From G963668655 sp963668655 (GTDB taxonomy: Bacteria; Myxococcota_A; SURF-8), in the NCBI GenBank assembly GCA_963668655.2, contig CAXXPQ010000001.1:744001-808000 (forward strand): a stretch of DNA of 64,000 nucleotides, written 5' to 3'. The translations under genes and the position numbers were made by a program. Of the stretch, positions 24,434-33,666 are shown one piece after another. The notes beneath the pieces are model-generated. The model was not told where the DNA came from, searched no databases, and saw nothing but the letters and a program-made list of their open reading frames with translations. The first letter of the stretch is position 1. Each line of letters opens with the position of its first letter.

Positions 24434-25567
24434 ATGACGAATTTCCAGATCCTCGCCGTCGTGATCCAACTGACCGTCTATCTTCTGGCTCCCGCACTGG
24501 TGCTGAAACTCGAAAAGCGAAGTCGTTTCATTCAGGTGATTTCTCCCGTCCTGGTTTGCTATCTGGCCGGCATCGTCATGGCCAACCAGGATTTTCTTCC
24601 GGTGAGCCTGCCCGTATCCATGATGGTCCGCAACGTCACGGTAGCCCTGGCCATTCCCCTTTTGCTGTTTTCCGTGGACCTGATCGGCTGGTTGCGGCTC
24701 TCGCGGGTGACTGTCATCAGTTTCGTGTTGTGTGTGGTTTCCGTAATGATAACCAGCACTATCGGGCATTTCATCTTCGCCGATACCTTCGAGGAAAGCG
24801 CCAAAATCGCGGGAATGCTGGTGGGGGTCTACACCGGCGGCACGCCCAACATGAACGCCATCGGCACGGCGCTGAAAATCAAGCCGGAAATGTTCATCGT
24901 GCTGGAATCGGTGGACATGGTGATGGGAGCGACGTATCTGCTCTTTCTTTTCACCCTGGGACCGCGCCTTCTTGCGAAGATCCTGCCGCCGTTTCAGAAG
25001 GCCGGAAACGCGGACGTGAAAGAAGAAGAGGCGGACGGAAAGGCCGCGGTGATCTGGAGTCACGTAGGTCTTTCCTTCCTGCTAACGGCTCTCATTGTCG
25101 CCGCTGCGGGAGGGTTGAGTGTGCTTTTGCCGGAAGGCATGCAGGAAGCCGGAGCCATCCTGCTCATCACGACTTTCGCCATCGCCGCTTCCATGAAAAA
25201 GCGTGTACGCGCCCTGAAAGGCTCCCAGGAATCCGGCATGTACGTGCTTCTGATCTTCTGCGTGGCCGTGGGCAGCGCCGCCAAATTCGATACCTTGGTT
25301 CACACCTCTCCGGCCATTTTCGGCTACATCGGCTTCGTCATGCTGGGAGCCATCGCGTTGCATGTCACGCTGGCCGCCATTCTGCGCCTGGATCGCGATA
25401 CGGTCATCATCACCTCCACCGCCGGGATCTACGGTCCGGCCTTCGTGGGGCCGGTGGTTTCCGTATTGAAGAACAAGGAAGTGCTGATCTCGGGTCTGGC
25501 CAGCGGCCTGGTGGGATATTCCGTGGGCAACTATCTGGGCCTGGCCCTGGCCTGGGCGCTTGGATGA
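24434..25567 (+). CDS. DUF819-family integral membrane protein
   Basis: A 377-residue protein with about ten membrane helices. It carries the conserved GVYTGGTPNMNAIGTAL motif of the DUF819 (YjcL-like) family, and a related second motif, STAGIYGPAFVGPVVSVLKN, near the C-terminus. The two motifs suggest an inverted-repeat transporter fold like that of related carboxylate transporters. A loop of about 40 hydrophilic residues at 190-215 separates the halves. GGAG lies nine bases upstream of the ATG at 24434. The substrate is unknown. Confidence 0.8.
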   Translation: MTNFQILAVVIQLTVYLLAPALVLKLEKRSRFIQVISPVLVCYLAGIVMANQDFLPVSLPVSMMVRNVTVALAIPLLLFSVDLIGWLRLSRVTVISFVLCVVSVMITSTIGHFIFADTFEESAKIAGMLVGVYTGGTPNMNAIGTALKIKPEMFIVLESVDMVMGATYLLFLFTLGPRLLAKILPPFQKAGNADVKEEEADGKAAVIWSHVGLSFLLTALIVAAAGGLSVLLPEGMQEAGAILLITTFAIAASMKKRVRALKGSQESGMYVLLIFCVAVGSAAKFDTLVHTSPAIFGYIGFVMLGAIALHVTLAAILRLDRDTVIITSTAGIYGPAFVGPVVSVLKNKEVLISGLASGLVGYSVGNYLGLALAWALG

Positions 25568-25624
25568 CCGGAGGGTGGAACTTCCCCTGGATGATGGGCG
25601 CGAGATGGGGATCCTCTTTTCCGC

Positions 25625-26143
25625 CTATTTTCCATCCGCCGGATCGCCTCGCAGGCCGCCCCTCAGGCAGATGATGAAAAAATAAAGGAAGATCAACAGG
25701 TTCAGGCCGAAGAGCCCCATGAGCGTTCCATGGGAAAGCTCCTCCTTTTTTTCCTTCACCGATCGCCAGGGATCCGTCGGAATCGCGGCGTTCACCCGCT
25801 CCAGGGCCCGATGGATCGCGGGGGGCAGGGAGGCGAGTTTGCCGTTCGGCGCGGAAAAGCGGAAATACGCTCCCGGCCGCCCGCCGTCCGGAGGGCGCTC
25901 GCCCCGGATTTCCATGGCTTCGCCGTTCAGTGAGAAATGCAGAAAGAGCTTGTTCTTTTCGACACTCACGCCGGATAGCACGATACTCTTGTTTATTCCG
26001 CCTTCAGAACGGGTCCATGAGTCAAGAATGTCTTGCGCCAGGTTTTCCGAAAGCACCGGTTTCGCCTCCAGGCCGGAGGTCCAAAAAAAGGCACAGAGAA
26101 ACGCCAGCAAAAAAAACGCATGCCGGATGGGAGTCGCCCTCAT
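25625..26143 (-). CDS. Small exported protein with C-terminal membrane helix
   Basis: A 172-residue protein with a signal peptide (HAFFLLAFLCAFFWTSGLEA, cleavage near residue 26). A soluble domain of about 100 residues follows, then a C-terminal membrane helix (LMGLFGLNLLIFLYFFIICL) and a short basic tail. Two-point anchoring would place the domain in the periplasm. The start overlaps the stop of the upstream GT-C-like gene by four bases, which suggests that the two proteins work together. No family was recognised. The gap to the convergent DUF819 gene is only 57 bases. Confidence 0.75.
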   Translation of the reverse strand: MRATPIRHAFFLLAFLCAFFWTSGLEAKPVLSENLAQDILDSWTRSEGGINKSIVLSGVSVEKNKLFLHFSLNGEAMEIRGERPPDGGRPGAYFRFSAPNGKLASLPPAIHRALERVNAAIPTDPWRSVKEKKEELSHGTLMGLFGLNLLIFLYFFIICLRGGLRGDPADGK

Positions 26144-27996
26144 GGTTGCTTCCTCCCGTGGACCAGCCGGAAAATCGGATCGTCCGTGTCCGTGGAGAAA
26201 CCCAGAAACGGCCGGGGCGCGCATAAAAGCTCTTGGCCCGGTTTTCGCCGGACGTGGAATTGTCCGGAGACGCCCTTCTGATCGGGAAGGATGAAAACCG
26301 CCGGGATTCCGGTTGGTTGCGACGACTTCAAAAGAGATTCTTCCGAATCGGGCCAAAGGTGTTCCCCGGGGGCGGTCCAGACCCAAAAACCCCGGTTGTC
26401 TTTCGGTGTCAGACGAAAGATGAACTCCTGGACGGAAGTGCGGAAAAGTTCGGCGTCGCAAAGTCCCTCGGGCAGCGGACAACCGCCCTCGGAGTTGGGG
26501 GAATAGATTGTGGAAAAGCTCCGTTCCGTGGCTTTCGGATCCGTTTCATCCACCGATAGGCGAACGCGCCAACGATCGATTTCCGCCGGAAGCTCCGGAT
26601 TCCCAAGTAAAATCGAGGCATTGCCGTGTCCCTTCCACGCGCTCCAGTCCGGGCCGAGATCCTTTGGCAAGTCTCCCGGGATTTTCATCAGCGTAAACGG
26701 CCTGGGGCAGGTATCGAGGTCCGGCCGGGTGGGCTCGGGGGGGTTCAGAAAGAGTTCCATGCCGGTCAGCCAGAAGGATCTCTGCGGAGAATTCAGACAG
26801 GAAAAAAGTTGTCCGAAGTCCGTGATTCCCCGGGCGGCCAGCGCTTTGGCCGCCTGCTTCGCCTCGTGAAAGCGGAGCGAAAGGGGCGGATCGGGGTGCA
26901 GGGGTCGGACGAAAAGACCGGCGAACAGGAAAATCGCGACCGGAAGGCTCGTTGCGATCAGGCGTGGAAGCCTTTGATTCTCCACTCGTTCTTGAATCCA
27001 CAACCATTGCCGCCCCAGAACGGAAGCGGCCGGAAGGATGAGGCCCGGAAGGAACGGGGCGATGTAATACGAACGGTAGCCGACGCCGTACAGACAGGAA
27101 AAACCGTAAAAGAGCAGCAGGGGGCCCAGCAACATGCCCTGGCGCAAAAGGCGAGTCCGGACGGATTCCTCTTTGTTTCCGAAGTCTTGCAGCCACTCCA
27201 ACAGGCAGAAAAGCAGGCCGAGCCATAGAAAATGTCCGTGTTCCCGCAAAAGGGCGGCGTCCGGTTGTCCCGGGAGCTTCGGTTCGGTTTGCAGGAAATC
27301 CAACATCGTGTGGGCCGAAAGACTGAAAACCGTCAGCAGAAAGAGGACCGCCGCGAGGCATAGGGAACTCGCCCGGTTTTTCAGCGGAACCAACAGGGCG
27401 AACAGGGCGTAAACAGGGACGAAAAGGAGCGCCACCGGGTGAATCTGCACCATCCAGGCCAGAAACAGTGCAGAAGCCCAAAGATATTGCCGTAACGGAT
27501 TTCTCAGAAGCAACACCACGGACAGGCAGAACAGGGCCGATACAAGCGGCATGGGCGTGGGATCCCAGACGATGCCGCCCAGGTTTTCCAGAAGAATGAA
27601 GGAAAGCAACAGCGTCGCCGCGAATGCGCCCGCCGCGCGTCCGGCCAGCCTGTGTCCGGCCGGATAAAGCACCGCCACCGCCAGTCCGAGCATCGTCAGG
27701 CAGATGCGGTGCAGCCCCTCGATCCCCACGCCGAGCGACTGTAGCGCCGAGATGAAAAGCGTCCAGGGAGCGCCGAAGCGCAGTCCGGGAAAAGAACTGG
27801 TGGGGCCCTGGAGCGGTCCGCTCTCTAGAAAGCGCCGGGCGAAAAACCAGTCCCGCGCGGTATCGCGGTCCACGCTCAGATCGCCGCCGAAGATCCAGGC
27901 CAGAACGAGGACGGAAAACCCCCAGATGCCGAGAAACACGAGCGTTTCCCGTTTCCAGTCCCCCGGGATTTCTTTCGTGCGGGCCTTCGCGTTCAT
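26140..27996 (-). CDS. GT-C-like polytopic membrane protein (GT39/ArnT-type glycosyltransferase candidate)
   Basis: A 618-residue protein with an N-terminal helix and an acidic first loop (GGDLSVDRDTARDWFFARRF), as in GT-C glycosyltransferases that use lipid-linked sugars. About ten further hydrophobic helices reach residue 385 or so. A soluble C-terminal domain of about 220 residues would face the periplasm. The pattern matches the ArnT/PMT-like membrane families, but no catalytic motif is decisive. The start at 27996 has GAGGAGCGCCC in front. It overlaps the small exported gene downstream. A lipid-linked sugar donor is inferred only from architecture. Confidence 0.7.
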   Translation of the reverse strand: MNAKARTKEIPGDWKRETLVFLGIWGFSVLVLAWIFGGDLSVDRDTARDWFFARRFLESGPLQGPTSSFPGLRFGAPWTLFISALQSLGVGIEGLHRICLTMLGLAVAVLYPAGHRLAGRAAGAFAATLLLSFILLENLGGIVWDPTPMPLVSALFCLSVVLLLRNPLRQYLWASALFLAWMVQIHPVALLFVPVYALFALLVPLKNRASSLCLAAVLFLLTVFSLSAHTMLDFLQTEPKLPGQPDAALLREHGHFLWLGLLFCLLEWLQDFGNKEESVRTRLLRQGMLLGPLLLFYGFSCLYGVGYRSYYIAPFLPGLILPAASVLGRQWLWIQERVENQRLPRLIATSLPVAIFLFAGLFVRPLHPDPPLSLRFHEAKQAAKALAARGITDFGQLFSCLNSPQRSFWLTGMELFLNPPEPTRPDLDTCPRPFTLMKIPGDLPKDLGPDWSAWKGHGNASILLGNPELPAEIDRWRVRLSVDETDPKATERSFSTIYSPNSEGGCPLPEGLCDAELFRTSVQEFIFRLTPKDNRGFWVWTAPGEHLWPDSEESLLKSSQPTGIPAVFILPDQKGVSGQFHVRRKPGQELLCAPRPFLGFSTDTDDPIFRLVHGRKQP

Positions 27997-28013
27997 GGGC
28001 GCTCCTCGGCCCG

Positions 28014-28042
28014 ATCCTACTCCATTCTGCTCGAACCCGCAA
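28014..28042 (-). promoter_or_regulatory. Possible promoter of the GT-C-like gene
   Basis: On the minus strand TTGCGG and TAGGAT are separated by 17 bases, ending 18 bases before the ATG. The -35 is poor and it overlaps a palindrome. Confidence 0.35.
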
Positions 28043-28057
28043 AAGGATCCTTGCGGG
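28036..28057. promoter_or_regulatory. Palindrome in the divergent intergenic region
   Basis: CCCGCAA and TTGCGGG flank AAGGATCC, making a 22-bp near-perfect palindrome. It lies between the divergent GT-C-like and DGD-lipoprotein genes, just upstream of a TTGACT at 28073 that points to the lipoprotein. Confidence 0.45.
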
Positions 28058-28146
28058 GCATTTTCCGCTGCTTGACTTACCTCCCCATCCGTGCCATCCT
28101 TGAAACATTCCCCGCCACGGAATCGCCGTCCGACCTGGAGGCTCCC

Positions 28147-29283
28147 ATGAAAAACGCCCTTTTCCTGCTTGCAATCGCTTTGCTTTTCACTTTTGGCGGC
28201 TGTTCCTCTTCCGACTCCCAATCGGATGGAGATAACGACCTGGATCCGGATTTGGAAACGGAAAAGGATATGGATGTTGCCGTGGATGGCGACATGGATT
28301 TGGATCGCGACTCGGATCCGCATACGGAAATGGAAAACGATCTTGAAGACGGAGATCCGGATACGGAAATCGAAGAAAGCGAATCCGAAATCGAGGAACA
28401 GGAAAGGGAACCGACGTTTGCCTACCCCCGTCCGGAGGAGCCGCTGTATGGAGACTGCATACCCGGCGTGGCGGCCTGTTCGGAGGATCGTCGTACAGGG
28501 TATTTGTGCGATCCTTACGGCCGCTGGATGCTCTGGGCCGAATACCGAGATCCCGTTGAATGCAGCATTTGCAGCGATTACATGGGTTTGGAGACTCGGA
28601 CCGTGGATGGAAAGATGTTCAACCCGACTTGTATACAGTATCCTCCTGGAATTAACATGGCGACCCAAATTCCTTTTCCTGCTATCTACATCACCGAGAA
28701 CTGGGAAGAAACGGACGCCTATGATTGTTTCGGCGAGGGCTATCGCGAATTCGATCCCATTGTCTGCAACGAGGAGAGCGGCAACCTGGAGATTCCCTAT
28801 TCGGGCGATCGCGTGACCTATAAAACCCAGGATTGGGAAGAGGAGCCGGATTGCAGCTATCGCCTGGAGATTCCCTGTAGTCAAGGTTGTATGATCGAAG
28901 ATTATCCTACGAACTTAGCCGGTGAATACTGGGAAGACAGGGAAGAATACCAGGGAGCACATTGTAACGACGAAGCATCAATGGTGACATTCAATCCAGA
29001 CCCAATTGATGTTTTGACGTTTAGTTACGGATGCCAAGAAAACTGGTGTTCAAGGCATGACATGCGCTGCTACCATGGCATCTGCATTCCGGAGGATTCA
29101 CCCTATTGCATGCGCTGGAACAATGAAAACGATTGCCCCGCCGGAAAAGATTGCATCGACGGCATCTGCCAGCCCTTTGACCCGAATAACGTTCCCCAAC
29201 CACCTGACGGCGATCTGGACCAGGAGTCGGAAGCCGATTCCGACCCCGATCCGGAAACGGATGGAGACGGGGAGTCGGAGTGA
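28147..29283 (+). CDS. Cysteine-rich lipoprotein with Asp/Gly/Glu linkers at both ends
   Basis: A 378-residue predicted lipoprotein (lipobox FGGC, Cys19). The first about 75 residues of the mature protein form an acidic linker of DGD, DLD and ETE units. The central part holds more than 15 cysteines in motifs such as CSICSDYMG and CMIEDYP, suggesting a disulfide-stapled surface domain, including CPAGKDCIDGICQ near the end. A second DGD-rich tail follows. Base use near 28900-29050 is more AT-rich than in neighbours, hinting at rapid change or transfer. The start at 28147 follows GGAGGCTCCC. No domain family was recognised. Confidence 0.8.
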   Translation: MKNALFLLAIALLFTFGGCSSSDSQSDGDNDLDPDLETEKDMDVAVDGDMDLDRDSDPHTEMENDLEDGDPDTEIEESESEIEEQEREPTFAYPRPEEPLYGDCIPGVAACSEDRRTGYLCDPYGRWMLWAEYRDPVECSICSDYMGLETRTVDGKMFNPTCIQYPPGINMATQIPFPAIYITENWEETDAYDCFGEGYREFDPIVCNEESGNLEIPYSGDRVTYKTQDWEEEPDCSYRLEIPCSQGCMIEDYPTNLAGEYWEDREEYQGAHCNDEASMVTFNPDPIDVLTFSYGCQENWCSRHDMRCYHGICIPEDSPYCMRWNNENDCPAGKDCIDGICQPFDPNNVPQPPDGDLDQESEADSDPDPETDGDGESE

Positions 29284-29452
29284 AAAAGCTTCCGGATCAT
29301 GAGAAAAAGGTCGTGCTCCCGCAACGTATCTTCCTTGTAAACCTTCAGGAATTGCCCTTGCTTTTCCGGCCGAATCGCGCTAGTCTGAAAACCGATTTCC
29401 GGAAAGGAATCGAGATCAGGAATCGGAAAAGACAAACGAACGGAGGAATCCC

Positions 29453-29884
29453 ATGTGCGACGAAAGGCATCGCTTTCGGGAGGATCCCAGGTTCCGGGTG
29501 GACCGGGACGGTTGCTGCGACGAGCCTCGGGGCCGCTTCGACGGCCCGCCATCGGAGCGTCCGCATTCGTTCGGCCCCTGTCCGCCGGGTCCGGATTTCC
29601 GGCCGGGAGATTTCGATTCCCGCCGTTTCGCTCCCCCCGATCCGCCGCCCAACCCGCTGCGGGACATGAAGGAGCGGATTTACGAGCACGCCGAGGACGC
29701 CTTCCAGGAGATTCTGTACGAAAAATGCAAGGCGCGCCTGGAGGCCGTCTGGGGGGAGAAGATCGACGAAATCGCCAAATTGTGCGTGGACCATTTCGTG
29801 AAGGCCAAGGAACGGGAAGTGGAGGGCCTCACGGCCGAACGCGACCTGGACATGAAACTTCGCGAAGCGGCCCGGAAATCCTGA
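29453..29884 (+). CDS. Hypothetical protein, Pro/Arg/Asp-rich head and helical tail
   Basis: A 143-residue cytoplasmic-type protein. Residues 1-68 are rich in Arg, Asp and Pro with no predicted fold. Residues 70-143 form a charged helix-rich part (YEHAEDAFQEILYEKCKARL). The start has CGGAGGAATCCC upstream. It is followed after 15 bases by the DUF4416 gene, so they likely share a transcript. No family was recognised. Confidence 0.7.
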   Translation: MCDERHRFREDPRFRVDRDGCCDEPRGRFDGPPSERPHSFGPCPPGPDFRPGDFDSRRFAPPDPPPNPLRDMKERIYEHAEDAFQEILYEKCKARLEAVWGEKIDEIAKLCVDHFVKAKEREVEGLTAERDLDMKLREAARKS

Positions 29885-29899
29885 AAGGCGAGGACGCCC

Positions 29900-30487
29900 A
29901 TGAGCCGCATCAACCGCCATCCCGATCCCGTGAAACTGGTCCTGAACTTCTTCTACCGCGAGCCGGAGTTTCTGGAACGGGCCCTGGATTTCTATCGGAA
30001 GAAGTACGGGAACATCGAGGAGCGCATGGAGCCGATTCCCTTTCGCCATACGGGCTACTACGAAAAGGAAATGGGTACGGGTCTTCTGAAAACGCTGGTG
30101 TCCTTTTCCGATCTCGTGCCCCGGGACGGCCTGCCGGCGATCAAGCTGGAGGCGGATGCCATGGAGCGGGAACTGGCCGGGTTCTCCGGAATCGCTCCCG
30201 GCCGGTGCGTGAACATCGATCCCGGAATGATGTTTCCGGAGAAATTCGTGCTGGCCACCGGAAAGAATTTTCCCCAGCGCATCTACCTGGGCCGGGGCGT
30301 CTACGCCGATCTGACGCTCATCTATCGCCACGGGCGCTTCGAGTCCCTGCCCTGGACCTACACGGATTACCTGGAGGAACCGGTGCTGGCCTTTCTGGCG
30401 CGGGCGCGGACCTCGCTGGTGGAACGGCTTCGGGAGACAAGAACCGCCGATCGGGTTTCGGAGCGGGCGGGAAAGGATGCGTCATGA
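29900..30487 (+). CDS. DUF4416 family protein
   Basis: A 195-residue protein with the DUF4416 pattern: DPVKLVLNFFYREPEFLERA at the start, the FRHTGYYEKEMGTGLLK segment, the NIDPGMMFPEKFVLATGKNF motif, and RFESLPWTYTDY near the C-terminus. This family is small, mostly found in anaerobic deltaproteobacteria and related phyla, and its biochemical role is not known. It overlaps the following 69-residue membrane-protein gene by four bases. Confidence 0.85.
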   Translation: MSRINRHPDPVKLVLNFFYREPEFLERALDFYRKKYGNIEERMEPIPFRHTGYYEKEMGTGLLKTLVSFSDLVPRDGLPAIKLEADAMERELAGFSGIAPGRCVNIDPGMMFPEKFVLATGKNFPQRIYLGRGVYADLTLIYRHGRFESLPWTYTDYLEEPVLAFLARARTSLVERLRETRTADRVSERAGKDAS

Positions 30488-30693
30488 GCCGCCGGGACGT
30501 GCTGCGAGCCCTGGAGCGGGGCGACAACCGCGAGGCCGGGCGTCTGCTGGCCCGTATGGAGGCCGAGGCGGGCGGATTGAAGAAAGAATGGGCGGATCTG
30601 CGGGAACGGCTGCGCCCGGACCGGCGGATTCTCGGAATTTATGGATTTTCCATCGTCGTGGTGGCGATCGTCGCCTTGCGTGTTTACGGGTAA
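30484..30693 (+). CDS. Small single-pass membrane protein
   Basis: A 69-residue protein: a charged helical N-terminal part (about residues 1-48) and one C-terminal membrane helix (GFSIVVVAIVALRVY), so a tail-anchored design. It overlaps the DUF4416 gene by ATGA, the main evidence that it is real. Function unknown. Confidence 0.6.
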   Translation: MSRRDVLRALERGDNREAGRLLARMEAEAGGLKKEWADLRERLRPDRRILGIYGFSIVVVAIVALRVYG

Positions 30694-30712
30694 TGCTTTG
30701 GAGGAAATCCCG

Positions 30713-31678
30713 ATGAGAATGAAAACCATCCTTGGCCTTCTGGCCGTGTTGCTTTCGACAGCCTTCCTTTTCGCCTGCAACGAAACGGACATCTCCCTGG
30801 ACGATACCGATGGGGACAAGGAACAGACGCCCGACGGCGATTTTGAAGGCGCGGACGGCGACGGCCTGCCCGACGGCGACGACGAAATGCCGGTGGTTCT
30901 TCCCGATGGCGACGATACGCCCGACGGTGACGAAACGCCCGACGGCGACGAAACGCCCGACGGCGACGACAGCCCGGACGGCGACGATAGTCCCGATGGC
31001 GACGACGCGCCCGACGGCGACGACACCCCGGACGGCGACATCGAGTGGGACTGGAATTACGATCCGGTGCCCGGCTTCCGCGCCACGGAAATGCTGTTTG
31101 TCCAGCCCATCATGGTCACGACCTTCGGCACCCAGACCTACGACGTGAACGCCATGCTGAACGAGCAGGTGGCCCAGCGCATCGCCTCGGGCGAAGTGAA
31201 CGCCCTGTTCATCCCGCGCACGGGGGATTACGAGGCCCTGCCGTATCCCATGACGCTTTCCTTCGGCGACAAGATCGGCGAGGAATACGCCGTCAACGAG
31301 CAGGCCAGCTATTCCCTCTTCGTGGAGGAAGACGGCGAGAATCCCAACTGCGTGGACCAGACCTGCTTCACCACCCGGGAAGGCACGCAGATCACCATTC
31401 CCATTCAGCAGGGCATGGCCCTGACCCTGCGCGACACCATCGTCCAGGGCGCTTATATCGACGGATACGGCGGGATCGAGCGCGGCTTCATCGCCGGGGC
31501 GCTCAGCGAGGCGGACGCCAACGGTTTCGTGGTGTACGGAAGCGTCACCCTGGCCCAGATCCTCTTCGGCCTGGGCGTCACGCCGGACTACAATTTCAAC
31601 AACGGCGAAAAGGGATACAGTTTCGTGCTGTCGTTTTTGGCCGACCAGGTGGACATTCAGGACGATCGCCCGGAATAG
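30713..31678 (+). CDS. DGD-repeat lipoprotein
   Basis: A 321-residue predicted lipoprotein with lipobox LFAC (Cys22). Residues about 30-112 are a nearly pure repeat of (T/S/A)PDGDD/DGDE units. The C-terminal 200 residues form a compact acidic domain with two cysteines (NCVDQTC) and no recognised family. GGAGG lies eight bases before the ATG at 30713. The repeat resembles Ca-binding Asp-rich linkers (DxDxDG), so it may be a stiff, calcium-dependent stalk holding a surface domain; this is inference. Confidence 0.85.
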   Translation: MRMKTILGLLAVLLSTAFLFACNETDISLDDTDGDKEQTPDGDFEGADGDGLPDGDDEMPVVLPDGDDTPDGDETPDGDETPDGDDSPDGDDSPDGDDAPDGDDTPDGDIEWDWNYDPVPGFRATEMLFVQPIMVTTFGTQTYDVNAMLNEQVAQRIASGEVNALFIPRTGDYEALPYPMTLSFGDKIGEEYAVNEQASYSLFVEEDGENPNCVDQTCFTTREGTQITIPIQQGMALTLRDTIVQGAYIDGYGGIERGFIAGALSEADANGFVVYGSVTLAQILFGLGVTPDYNFNNGEKGYSFVLSFLADQVDIQDDRPE

Positions 31679-31707
31679 GCGGGAGAAATCCGAAAGTTTC
31701 TTCGATC

Positions 31708-31740
31708 ATGCCGGGTGGAGAGACCGCCCGGCATTGTTTT
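31708..31740 (+). terminator. Rho-independent terminator after the DGD-repeat lipoprotein
   Basis: ATGCCGGG and CCCGGCAT form an 8-bp stem with an 11-base loop, followed by TGTTTT, starting 30 bases after the stop. Confidence 0.8.
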
Positions 31741-31855
31741 CTCCTGTCGAGTCTGAAGCTGGTCCGATTTCCCCCTGTCGCCATGCCCGCTCCGACGAGA
31801 GCGTCATGGACATTTTGTAAACGGAAAGCCGGGAGCATGAAAGAGAGCGTGCCTT

Positions 31856-32554
31856 TTGCCCAAATCTTCGAAACCGAATACCCGGCACTTGCCCAAGGAT
31901 CTCCGAATTCTGTACGAAGACAGAGACATTCTGCTGGTGGATAAACCGCCCGGTCTTCTGACCATCGCCACCGATGACGAAAAGACGCGCACCGCCTATT
32001 ACATGTTGACCGATTACGTTCGCAAGGGCTGCGCCAAATCCAAGAACAGGATCTTCATCGTACATCGGCTGGACCGGGAGGCTTCCGGAATCCTGGTCTT
32101 CGCCAAGAATGTTCAAGCCAAACAGGCGTTACAGGATCAGTGGAACGAAGTCAGCAAGATTTATCTGGCCGTGGTTCACGGCCACTTCGACAAGCCCTCG
32201 GGCACGATTTCCTCCCATCTGGCCGAAAACAAGACGTATCATGTCTATTCCACTTCCGACAAAAACGAGGGGAAGTTTTCCCGCACCGCCTATAAAGTTC
32301 TGAAGGAATCCCGGGCGCTCTCCTTGCTCGAAATCGATCTGTTGACGGGCAGGAAGCACCAGATCCGGGTCCATCTGGCCGAGAGCGGACATGCGATCGT
32401 CGGCGACAGGAAATACGGAGACGGAAAATCTCCCCACAAACGTCTGGCGCTGCATGCCTTTTCAATCGCCTTCCATCACCCGTTCAGCGGCAAGCCGTGC
32501 CGCTTCGAGGTCGACGTACCCGCGTATTTCAGGAAGCTGATCGGGGAAGGGTGA
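31856..32554 (+). CDS. RluA-family pseudouridine synthase
   Basis: A 232-residue RNA pseudouridine synthase of the RluA/RluC/RluD family without an S4 domain. It has the ILYEDRDILLVDKPPGLLT start, the catalytic HRLDREASGILVFAKN motif with the essential Asp, the KIYLAVVHG strand, and LLTGRKHQIRVHL and GDRKYG near the end. It isomerises uridine in rRNA or tRNA. The frame is bounded by an upstream stop, and its only family-compatible start is TTG at 31856, with GAGAG eight bases before. An ATG at 31837 is out of frame. Target sites cannot be predicted from sequence. Confidence 0.9.
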   Translation: MPKSSKPNTRHLPKDLRILYEDRDILLVDKPPGLLTIATDDEKTRTAYYMLTDYVRKGCAKSKNRIFIVHRLDREASGILVFAKNVQAKQALQDQWNEVSKIYLAVVHGHFDKPSGTISSHLAENKTYHVYSTSDKNEGKFSRTAYKVLKESRALSLLEIDLLTGRKHQIRVHLAESGHAIVGDRKYGDGKSPHKRLALHAFSIAFHHPFSGKPCRFEVDVPAYFRKLIGEG

Positions 32555-32566
32555 GGTATTGCTGCT

Positions 32567-33505
32567 TTAGCGCGGTAATCGTGCAAGATTCTCGGCGAAA
32601 CGCACGTTATCTCCGCCATCGGGCGGAAAGGACTCCAGGGCGTGGTCGTCGATGAACTGCTGGTCCCCGGCGGCGATCAGAAATCCCGACCCCATGGCTT
32701 CCACGGCCATTACGCATTGTCCGGAATACTCGACCAGGCATGGAGCGGCACCGGGCTGCACCAGGGAGCTTTCGCCGAACCCGAGGGTTTCCACGCCCTC
32801 CATGAAGGGATGGTTTGTGATGTCCGTCGTCAGCACGCCGTAATATCCGCCCGTTCCGATGATGTCGTCTTGCTGGCGGATCGAACTACCGAGGCGCGTC
32901 AGCAGGTCGTTGATGACTGTTGTCCCACTGTAAAAGGATTTTTCGTTCTCGATGAAAAGTACGCCGCCGTTCCCAAGAAAATAGAGCAGAGCGTTGACTT
33001 CGGATTCGACGAACCGGTCATCCGAATCATCGAACCCCGGCACGGCAAGGATCACCAGACGGTAATCTACCAGGCTCTCCGGCCACTGGCTCGTATAATC
33101 CACCGTAAGGCCCGCCGTGGCGTAGCGCTCCGCAACCGTGAGGTGGGCGCCGTATCCATAAATTCCGCTCTCGTCCACGCCAGAACGCCCGTAAAAAATC
33201 AACACTCGGTTTCCAAAAACCGGATCGGTCTCTTCATCACTGTCGGTGTCGGACGCGTCGCCATCCGGGAACTCCGCGTCTCCGTCGCCGTCGGAGGTGT
33301 CGTCGTCGGAGGTGTCGCCGTCGGAGGTGTCGCCGTCGGAGAGAGCATCGTCATCCAAGGGTTCTCCATCAAGGTCCGCGTCGCCGCTCATGGAGGGCGT
33401 ATCCCCGTCCTGATCTTCGTCTCCGCCGTCCGGAACGGAATCCTTCGATTCGCATCCCATCGCCATCAGAAGGATCAACCCGATAAGCAGCGTTTTTTCG
33501 AACAT
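32567..33505 (-). CDS. DGD-repeat lipoprotein with GATase1-like domain
   Basis: A 312-residue predicted lipoprotein (lipobox AMGC, Cys18). Residues about 20-95 are an Asp/Gly/Ser linker (DGDTSDGD units). The rest resembles a class I glutamine-amidotransferase-like (ThuA/DUF4350-type) fold: NRVLIFYGRSG, YRLVILAVPGF, LLYFLGNGGVLFIENE, and a late GSGFLIAAGDQQFIDD segment. No nucleophile-elbow Cys is seen, so it is likely a binding, not catalytic, domain. GGGAG precedes the ATG at 33505; a GTG five codons upstream is less likely. It converges on the RluA gene with a 12-base gap. Confidence 0.8.
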   Translation of the reverse strand: MFEKTLLIGLILLMAMGCESKDSVPDGGDEDQDGDTPSMSGDADLDGEPLDDDALSDGDTSDGDTSDDDTSDGDGDAEFPDGDASDTDSDEETDPVFGNRVLIFYGRSGVDESGIYGYGAHLTVAERYATAGLTVDYTSQWPESLVDYRLVILAVPGFDDSDDRFVESEVNALLYFLGNGGVLFIENEKSFYSGTTVINDLLTRLGSSIRQQDDIIGTGGYYGVLTTDITNHPFMEGVETLGFGESSLVQPGAAPCLVEYSGQCVMAVEAMGSGFLIAAGDQQFIDDHALESFPPDGGDNVRFAENLARLPR

Positions 33506-33666
33506 ATTCACGACTCCCACTATTGATGATTTGTTCCGGGCTTCCTGTCTTGGAGAACCGGGGAGGATGAATCGACAAGTAGCTTCGGCGTTTCACGCCT
33601 TTCCGATCCCGCAAGAACGGGACACGGATTCACACCGGATGAACGTTCGCACAGGCGAGCCGCCCC

